Part shown: positions 41,275-46,723 of the stretch, in pieces | How positions within the stretch are numbered: the first letter of the stretch is position 1 | Layout of the letters: each line of letters begins with the position of its first letter | From: JAMOAW01 sp039908535 | GTDB taxonomy: Bacteria; Pseudomonadota; Magnetococcia; Magnetococcales; JADFZT01 | NCBI GenBank assembly: GCA_039908535.1 | Contig: JAMOAW010000049.1 | Span: 1-46,723 of the forward strand | DNA length: 46,723 bases | Direction: 5' to 3' | The notes under the pieces: generated by a model | What the model saw: only the letters and a program-made list of their open reading frames with translations | Told to the model about the DNA's origin: nothing | The model's database searches: none | Program-made: the position numbers and the translations under genes

Positions 41275-41490
41275 ATGTTGCGAAACCGTCATAACGAATC
41301 CATTGATATTCGAGATACTCCAAAAAAGAGCCGGGGTTTGCCTCCTGTGGTTAAATTGGGCTTGGTTTTGGGGATGGTGATTGGAATCGTATTGGTTGGT
41401 TTGCATAGTTGTCGTGGAGAAAAGGAAATAAAATCGGTCTCTGATACACCCAATGTGCATTATGAGCGTTTAAATCCAAAGGGTCTATGA
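41275..41490 (+). CDS. Small single-pass membrane protein
   Basis: 71 residues with one hydrophobic segment (about 25-46, VVKLGLVLGMVIGIVLVGLH) after a basic N-terminus, so probably an inner-membrane protein with its C-terminus outside. A cysteine lies right after the segment (HSCRGEK), but there is no lipobox leader. No ribosome binding site is obvious. The stop overlaps the start of the TPR gene (ATGA), which argues that the two work together. I do not recognise a family. Confidence 0.6.
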   Translation: MLRNRHNESIDIRDTPKKSRGLPPVVKLGLVLGMVIGIVLVGLHSCRGEKEIKSVSDTPNVHYERLNPKGL

Positions 41491-43148
41491 ATCGTTTTTA
41501 TATCTGCCGAACGTTATTTATCGTCTGTTTTGTCTTGCCGTCTTGGCTTTATGCCGCGACCGAAGAGATCTCCTCACCCCCTGTTTTGGCACCCATGCAG
41601 GTTGAGGAGGCCTCTCTTTCTGGTCGTCGGGTGATTGGAGAGATGTTCCCGCTGACGATTGGGCAGGTGGATCAATTGCTTAAAGGGGGAGCAGCGCAGT
41701 TGGCCGTTGTTTTGGCCGAACAGGCCATGCAGCGTGGCGGGGCTCCTTTGCAGGCCGAACGCTGGTTATTTGTTTGGGCCGAGGCATTGTTACGCCTGGA
41801 GCGGTTTTCTGAGGCGAAAACATTGTTGGAACGGTTAATGGCTTCTGATGGAGAGCGCAGGTTACCTACGCTCTCTTTTTTTATGGGCAAGACGTTGGCA
41901 GGAGAGGGGCAATGGTCGCAAGCGCGTGATCAATTTTCTCGTTTTATGACCTTATTTCCCAATCATCCCGATCGCTCTAAGGCTTTGTTAGGGATTGCCT
42001 TGTGTTCCCTGGAAATGGGGGTGCTGCGGGAGGCCTCATTGCAGTTTGAACTTTATAGTAACGAGGTGGATACTATCCGACCAGATCCCTTGTGGCTGCA
42101 AGGAATGATTAAATTGGCTGCCGCCAAGGGGGAGTTGTCTGAGGTTGCGATTTATGAAAAACGTTTGATTGAATTGGAAAAAAAATTACCTGAAAATTTT
42201 TGGGATCGGGTTGCTTTGCGCAGGGCCTTGATAGAGATGTATGGCTGGCGTGGGGATTGGGCGGCGGCAATAGCCCAGTCTGAGTTATTGTTGGCTCAGG
42301 GGGGAGGGGTTCCAGCGCGGCGTTTGCATGCCCGTTTATATAAACAGTGGTTGGAGAATGGCCCAATTGGGTATCGTTTAGAAAAAACCAAGCCTCAAAT
42401 CGTGCAAATTCGGGCGCGTTATCAAAATTTGGATCAACTCCATATGGTGTGGGAGGAGGAACCTGCCCTTCGGGATGATTTGCTGAAAGAGTTGTTGAAC
42501 CAAGAATTGGCTCATCCCATCGGGTTATTGTTGGAAGAAGGGTTGTTGACACCAGAGGGCATGGGGTTGGAGGGGAGTTTACCAGAGTCGGTGCGTATTT
42601 TATATGCCAACGCCTATGGAGAGTTGGGGCGCATGGAGGAGGCCTGGAAAATGTTGGAGGGGGTATCCCCGGGAGAGGCCGCTATTGCGGCTCGTTTGGG
42701 GCTGTTGGTCCATACCGCTTATGCAAAAGAAGGCAATTCATCTCGTTTAGAAGAGATTTTTAATTGGCTTTCCGACTGGTTGCCACGGCATGCCCAGCGG
42801 TTGCTGTGTGGGGATTTGGGCAAGGCTTTGGTGGCGTTTTTGTTTGTGGCGACCGAGCATGGGGATGCGGTGATGGTTGAGCAGGTGCGCTCCTTACTGG
42901 AGAACATTCCAGAACTTCCAACAGAGGTGGAACGGATGTTGCGTTTTCATCAGGCTTGGGTATTGGAGCAAGGGGGGGAGTTGGAGACGGCGTTGGTGAT
43001 CTATTTGTCATTGGTGGATGATGCAGATAAAATTCATCCGTTGGATGCCCTTTTGCCTATGGATCCGCGGATGGCGGTGGTGCGGGTATTACGTGCCCAA
43101 GGTCGTTGGGATGATCTTTCGGGGTTGGGTTGGAAAGAGACAAAGTAG
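41487..43148 (+). CDS. Exported TPR-repeat protein
   Basis: 553 residues. A signal peptide (FYICRTLFIVCFVLPSWLYA, cut near residue 23) sends it to the periplasm. The rest is helical with repeat pairs typical of TPRs: AERWLFVWAEALLRLERFSEAKTLLERL, LSFFMGKTLAGEGQWSQARDQF, ALLGIALCSLEMGVLREASLQF, and later YANAYGELGRMEEAWKML. There are no catalytic motifs. TPR proteins scaffold protein assemblies; the partner may be the 71-residue membrane protein encoded with it. The short distance to fliJ/motE hints at a motility link (weak inference), though the M48 gene intervenes on the other strand. Confidence 0.75.
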   Translation: MNRFYICRTLFIVCFVLPSWLYAATEEISSPPVLAPMQVEEASLSGRRVIGEMFPLTIGQVDQLLKGGAAQLAVVLAEQAMQRGGAPLQAERWLFVWAEALLRLERFSEAKTLLERLMASDGERRLPTLSFFMGKTLAGEGQWSQARDQFSRFMTLFPNHPDRSKALLGIALCSLEMGVLREASLQFELYSNEVDTIRPDPLWLQGMIKLAAAKGELSEVAIYEKRLIELEKKLPENFWDRVALRRALIEMYGWRGDWAAAIAQSELLLAQGGGVPARRLHARLYKQWLENGPIGYRLEKTKPQIVQIRARYQNLDQLHMVWEEEPALRDDLLKELLNQELAHPIGLLLEEGLLTPEGMGLEGSLPESVRILYANAYGELGRMEEAWKMLEGVSPGEAAIAARLGLLVHTAYAKEGNSSRLEEIFNWLSDWLPRHAQRLLCGDLGKALVAFLFVATEHGDAVMVEQVRSLLENIPELPTEVERMLRFHQAWVLEQGGELETALVIYLSLVDDADKIHPLDALLPMDPRMAVVRVLRAQGRWDDLSGLGWKETK

Positions 43149-43159
43149 GATTGATGTCT

Positions 43160-43394
43160 CGGAAAAAGTTTTTAAAAAAAAGAGGGGGTCTGGGGGATTC
43201 ATCCCCCAGGATTTTGTCTTTGATTTTTATGTACTCGGAAAAATAAAAATCAAGACCTTGGGGAGCGGAGAACCGCCCCCCAACTCCCCCCACCCTTTTT
43301 TTTTAAGTTTTAAAATTTTCTGTCCGAAGGACATCATGTGCATGTATCGGAAAAATAAAAATTAAGACCTTGGGGGGCGGAGAACCGCCCCCCA
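43160..43394. repeat. Large palindromic repeat block entering the M48 gene
   Basis: Hairpin 43190-43209 (CTGGGGGAT/ATCCCCCAG) leads to hairpin 43258-43283 (arms TTGGGGAGCGG and CCGCCCCCCAA, one mismatch). The mini-hairpin GTCC-GAA-GGAC follows (43322-43332). The last part is another hairpin 2 (43370-43394, TTGGGGGGCGG/CCGCCCCCC). Relative to the GCCC/GGGC mini-hairpins elsewhere, the second base pair is exchanged on both arms. Bases 43303-43394 code for the C-terminal tail of the convergent M48 protease, on the minus strand. Confidence 0.85.
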
Positions 43395-44757
43395 GGCCTT
43401 TTTCCGGGGAATTTTTTGGAAAAAGGCGGATGGCTTCGCGATAGTGCCAGATGGCGTTGTCGTTTTCCAAAAGCAAACGATGATATCTGGCCAAGGCGAG
43501 ATGACTGCTCCCTTGGTTGTGGCGCAGGAATTCCACTTGACCTAAAAGATAAAAAGCATTGGTCATGGTGGCATGTTCGGCAGTCAATTGGCGCAAGATT
43601 TGGCTAGATTGTTCGTAATTTCCTAATTCTTTGTAGGTCAAAGCCAGACGATATTTAATATCTTTTTCATTTGGTTTTTGCTGTAAAGCGGTATTAAAAT
43701 CGTTAAGAGCATGTTTAAATTGGCCCAATTCCAAATGGATCAAGCCCCGTTCGCGTAAAAGATAGGGATCTATTTTATCGCTGTCTTGTAGTTGGTTTAT
43801 CCCATCTAGGGCCTCTGGTAAACGTCCGGCATAATAAATAGATAAGGTTAAGCCATAACGAGCGGCAAACAGTCTGTTTGCGGTATCGTCTAAGGGGGCG
43901 TTTTTGTCTGCTGAGATGGTTTTTATTTGGTTTTTAAAAAGTTCGGCGGTTTGCGTTGGATTGTCGGATGTTCCGGCTTCCAGCTTGGCGCGCACACGCT
44001 GGAATTGTCCCTTGGGCAATCTGTTTTTGTGGGGGGTTGGTTTGGTTTGGTCGATTAAGGTTTGAATGGCGATCAAACGTTGTGAGCTGAGGGGATGGGT
44101 TAAAAGATAGGGGGGAGGGATATTGGAGAGCCGTTGTTGACGTTCGATGCGTTGTAAAAAATGGATCGAACCGATGGGGTCGTATCCGGCTTGGAGGAGA
44201 TATTCGACGCCCAATTGATCTGCTTGCCGCTCCTTTTGCCGGGAGCTGTCTAACATGGCGGCTTGAGCTGCGGCGGTGCTGCCAACGATGGATCCTTGCG
44301 TTAAGGCATCGCTACCGGTGGCGAGACCAGCTCCCAGGCCTATGGCGGAGAGAACGAGTGTCTGAATGGCGACATTTCTTGCTTCTGATTGTAATTGAAT
44401 ATGATGTCCTGCCGTCAAGTGGCCGATTTCGTGGGCCAGTACCGAGGCCAGTTCGTCTTCGTCTGCGCTGGCTAAGATGAGACCGCTGTTGATAAGAATG
44501 TGCTGGTTGGGGAGGGCCATGGCGTTTAAAGTGGGATCGAGGAGCACATGAAAGAGAACGCGTTCGTCGGGTAAATGGGCCGCCTGAGTTAGAGGTTTCC
44601 CAAGGGTATCAAGGAGATCGATAATTTCTGGATCCACCACCAGTCGAATATGATTGTCCTTCTCTTCTGCTGCCAAGAAAGGAACAAAGAGTGCGATGCC
44701 CAACCATATCAGGGTGGGGAGTCTCCAGAGGATTGTGGTGTTTTTGCGGTTTGGCAT
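43303..44757 (-). CDS. M48-family zinc metalloprotease with TPRs (BepA-like)
   Basis: 484 residues from the ATG at 44757; an ATG at 44778 adds seven, and no ribosome binding site settles it. A signal or anchor (RLPTLIWLGIALFVPFLAAEE) precedes the protease: zinc motif HEIGH in LASVLAHEIGHLTAGHH and third ligand Glu in RQKERQADQLGVEYL. TPRs follow (about 300-450). BepA-type enzymes act in the periplasm on outer-membrane protein assembly. From about residue 455 the sequence (GGGSPPPKVLIFIFPIH and on to the stop) is the translation of the palindromic repeat, so the original C-terminus has been replaced. Confidence 0.85.
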   Translation of the reverse strand: MPNRKNTTILWRLPTLIWLGIALFVPFLAAEEKDNHIRLVVDPEIIDLLDTLGKPLTQAAHLPDERVLFHVLLDPTLNAMALPNQHILINSGLILASADEDELASVLAHEIGHLTAGHHIQLQSEARNVAIQTLVLSAIGLGAGLATGSDALTQGSIVGSTAAAQAAMLDSSRQKERQADQLGVEYLLQAGYDPIGSIHFLQRIERQQRLSNIPPPYLLTHPLSSQRLIAIQTLIDQTKPTPHKNRLPKGQFQRVRAKLEAGTSDNPTQTAELFKNQIKTISADKNAPLDDTANRLFAARYGLTLSIYYAGRLPEALDGINQLQDSDKIDPYLLRERGLIHLELGQFKHALNDFNTALQQKPNEKDIKYRLALTYKELGNYEQSSQILRQLTAEHATMTNAFYLLGQVEFLRHNQGSSHLALARYHRLLLENDNAIWHYREAIRLFPKNSPEKGLGGGSPPPKVLIFIFPIHAHDVLRTENFKT

Positions 44758-44921
44758 GAGATGTTTTATTGATGGCATGTAGTTTGCATTTTTTAAATTT
44801 AGGCGGTTAAGAGATCTCTACGTGATGGCGAGGTTTTTTGTTGGCGCCGTGTGGAGTAGAATATGCTTGAACCTTTTTTATTCCGTTGTCAAGCGAACTT
44901 TATCCGGATTCCCGTTATGCC

Positions 44922-45350
44922 ATGAATCGATTTTCCAGATTGGTAGAGTTGCGTCGTCTCAAAGAGGAGATAAAAGGTTCTTATTTTGCACTGGCCTTGG
45001 GTAAAGTGCAAAAATTGGAACAGGAAAAAATTCGCCTAGAAAACGATATGGAGCAGGTGCGCCAGACCGAGTTACAGGAGAGTTTGCAGCCGGAAAATCG
45101 ACTGCCTCCCAAACTTTTGGAGGATTATTTTAAAGGTCAAAAGTGGCGTTTGCGTCGTTTGCAGCAAGTACGTCATCAGGCCAATTTAGAAATGGAGCGT
45201 ACACGTCAAATTTGGAACCAAGCTCGAGTGGAATTAAAGCAATCGGAAAAGTTGGCTGAGCGTGCTGACGAAGAGTACAAAAGCGAGCAGCACAAGCGGG
45301 AAATAAAAGAGATGGATATTGTGGGTATTATGGCCAGCATGCGCAGATAG
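44922..45350 (+). CDS. fliJ: FliJ-like flagellar export protein
   Basis: 142 residues from the ATG of MNRFSRLVELRRLKE; the frame extends 12 codons upstream. It is a nearly continuous coiled coil with long stretches of Lys, Glu, Arg and Gln, as in FliJ, the central stalk of the flagellar type III export ATPase FliI. The N-terminal FSRLVELRRLKE and the length (about 145) support FliJ. The assignment rests on coiled-coil character and the motE neighbour rather than strict motifs. fliI and fliH are not in the window. Confidence 0.7.
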   Translation: MNRFSRLVELRRLKEEIKGSYFALALGKVQKLEQEKIRLENDMEQVRQTELQESLQPENRLPPKLLEDYFKGQKWRLRRLQQVRHQANLEMERTRQIWNQARVELKQSEKLAERADEEYKSEQHKREIKEMDIVGIMASMRR

Positions 45351-45369
45351 TGGGTCAAGAGGAGGTATT

Positions 45370-45900
45370 GTGAAGGGGCGAATATTTTTTGGTGGTGTGG
45401 TGGTTTGTTGTTTCATAACCTCTCTTTCTTATGGGACCGAAGAGGTCAAACCGGTACCTAGCAGTCAGGGAGGAGGGTCCTTAACTTGTGCGGATCCTTT
45501 AAAGCTTTTGGACTCCTTGGAAAAAAGGCGGCTGGATTTGGATCAGCGCGGTCAAGCTATGGAACTACGTGAAGCTGAGGTGAAACGGTTGGAAGAGCAA
45601 CTTGGGCATCGGATAGAGGCCTTAGAAACGTTGCGTTCCGCCATCCAACAAGATCTCTCTTCGGAAAAAAATCAGGATGATGCGAATATTGCTCGTTTGT
45701 CCAAAATATTTGCTGGGATGAATGTGAAAGGGGCAGCGGCCAGTTTGGAAGTGATGGATGAAGGAACGGCTGTGCGGGTACTCAAGGGGATGCGGGAGAA
45801 GGTGGCGGCAAAAATATTGAGTCGGATGAATACCGAGAGTGCGGTCCGTTTGGCCGATATTTTGGGGATGCCCTTGGCGGATAAACGGGGTCAACAATAG
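45370..45900 (+). CDS. MotE-like flagellar protein
   Basis: 176 residues from the GTG at 45370, preceded by GAGGAGG. An N-terminal signal or membrane segment (VKGRIFFGGVVVCCFITSLSYG) is followed by a coiled coil (about 50-105). A C-terminal MgtE-N/FliG-like helical domain follows (LSKIFAGMNVKGAAASLEVMDEGTAVRVLKGMREKVAAKIL). This is the MotE pattern: in alpha-proteobacteria MotE helps MotC and stator function in the periplasm. It is 20 bases from fliJ and surely shares its operon. Confidence 0.78.
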   Translation: MKGRIFFGGVVVCCFITSLSYGTEEVKPVPSSQGGGSLTCADPLKLLDSLEKRRLDLDQRGQAMELREAEVKRLEEQLGHRIEALETLRSAIQQDLSSEKNQDDANIARLSKIFAGMNVKGAAASLEVMDEGTAVRVLKGMREKVAAKILSRMNTESAVRLADILGMPLADKRGQQ

Positions 45901-45930
45901 CAACTTAAAATAAATGGAGACTTTTTCAAC

Positions 45931-46557
45931 ATGCCGCAACGACGGTTAATGAGCTTTGACTGGGCCTTAAAACGTCTGTTGCGCAGCAAGGCCAACTTCG
46001 AAATTCTGGAAGGGTTCCTAAGCGAATTTCTTTATAAGGATGTGCGCATTGTTGAAATTTTGGAAAGTGAGAGCAATAAAGAATCCCGCAACGACAAATT
46101 CAATCGTGTTGATCTCAAGATTAGAAATACCAGGGATGAAATCGTCATTGTCGAGCTACAATATGAACGAGAGTGGGATTACCTGCAGCGGTTACTCTTT
46201 AGCACCGCCAAGGCCATCATTGAATATATGACGGAGGGCAAGCCTTACGCCAGTGTTGTCAAGGTTATTACGATACGTATTCTCTATTTGGATCTCGGGC
46301 GTGGCAATGATTATATCTATGTTGGCAAGACCTCGTTCCGGGGGGTACATATCCAAGAAGAACTGGCTTTGGACGAGGGGCAGAAGGCCCTGTTTCAACG
46401 CCCTTCGGTAGCTTTTACGGCCCGTGGCCTAAAAAAAGCCAAAGAAAATTTTGATGTTCTGCAATTGTCAGAGACAGAGCAAAAGGCCTACGAACGCTAT
46501 CAGGAGGAGTTGCATGATCAGGCGAGCTTTGTGCCCTCGACCTATGGTGATAGGTAA
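45931..46557 (+). CDS. Rpn-family PD-(D/E)XK nuclease (putative transposase), probably C-terminally truncated
   Basis: 208 residues, from the ATG at 45931; MSFDWALK at 45949 is an alternative start. The PD-(D/E)XK core reads FNRVDLKIRNTRDEIVIVELQYE, with D61, E75 and Q77. This matches the Rpn/YhgA-like (PDDEXK_2) family, which promotes RecA-independent recombination and is often multicopy. Typical members are about 290-300 residues; this one ends at STYGDR, just before a repeat block, suggesting loss of the C-terminal part. GGAG lies about 12 bases upstream. Confidence 0.8.
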   Translation: MPQRRLMSFDWALKRLLRSKANFEILEGFLSEFLYKDVRIVEILESESNKESRNDKFNRVDLKIRNTRDEIVIVELQYEREWDYLQRLLFSTAKAIIEYMTEGKPYASVVKVITIRILYLDLGRGNDYIYVGKTSFRGVHIQEELALDEGQKALFQRPSVAFTARGLKKAKENFDVLQLSETEQKAYERYQEELHDQASFVPSTYGDR

Positions 46558-46609
46558 AATTGAATCTTGTCTTGCGCATAGTGTGCTTATCATCGCCTTC
46601 TGGCAAAAG

Positions 46610-46723
46610 ATTAAAAGCAAAAGCAAGACCTTGGGGGGTTACACCCCCCAATCCCCCTGTTTGGTGGCATTAAAGTCAAAAGCAAAGTCAAAAGCAAAGT
46701 CAAAAGCAAAGTCAAAAGCAAAG
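46610..46723. repeat. G-rich hairpin and 12-base tandem array at the window end
   Basis: Hairpin 46631-46651 has arms TTGGGGGGT and ACCCCCCAA around TAC, the same as at 23854 apart from the loop. Then come CCCCCTG and a tandem array of AAAGTCAAAAGC, four full units from 46672 to 46719, which continues to the window edge and presumably beyond. It follows the Rpn gene. Confidence 0.85.

Overview
The window is a chromosomal stretch of a Gram-negative bacterium, most likely a proteobacterium. It carries type IV pilus, flagellar (FliJ, MotE), succinylase-branch DAP, DsrC/DsrMK and c-di-GMP genes. The mix of dsr genes, abundant signalling genes and dense G-rich palindromic repeats recalls magnetotactic cocci (Magnetococcia). 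That placement is from memory and is low confidence. No rRNA, tRNA or CRISPR array was recognised.

Layout. 1-139 holds the end of a transposase. 140-8307 is a type IV pilus cluster: major pilin, four minor pilins, PilC, a receiver-histidine kinase, a CheY-like protein, a 47-residue orphan and the PilB-type ATPase. 8528-13095 adds a large hybrid histidine kinase whose PAS domain has the FixL heme-ligand pattern, and a receiver-GGDEF protein. 13268-14716 is lpdA (minus strand). 14998-20827 is a possible small-molecule or surface-modification locus: an asparagine-synthase-like protein, a PHP phosphoesterase, a HAD phosphatase, and an aminotransferase-methyltransferase fusion broken by a frameshift. 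20998-26447 holds a Ser/Thr kinase, a voltage-gated K+ channel with an RCK domain, and a GAF-GGDEF-EAL protein. 26823-28726 is hemW and rph. 28879-32552 is dsrK, dsrM and dsrC plus a divergent [2Fe-2S] protein. 32556-38532 is DAP/peptidoglycan metabolism: dapE, dapD, dapC, an MpaA-like M14 peptidase and a Tat-exported M15 peptidase. 38578-41192 is folK-panB-panC-panD. 41275-46557 has a small membrane protein, a TPR protein, an M48 protease, fliJ, motE and an Rpn-like nuclease.

Most strand switches and many operon ends carry a modular repeat family: G-rich perfect hairpins, A- and T-tracts, a mini-hairpin of the form GYCC-loop-GGRC, and hexamer tandem arrays. Two copies (153 and 218 bp) are bounded by about 27-bp imperfect terminal inverted repeats starting GGTACCACCACA, like a MITE. 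In a third copy one terminal repeat encodes the last nine residues of the Ser/Thr kinase. A further repeat block supplies about 30 C-terminal residues of the M48 protease. These repeats, and the putative O2-sensing phosphorelay beside the pilus genes, are the most interesting parts of the window.
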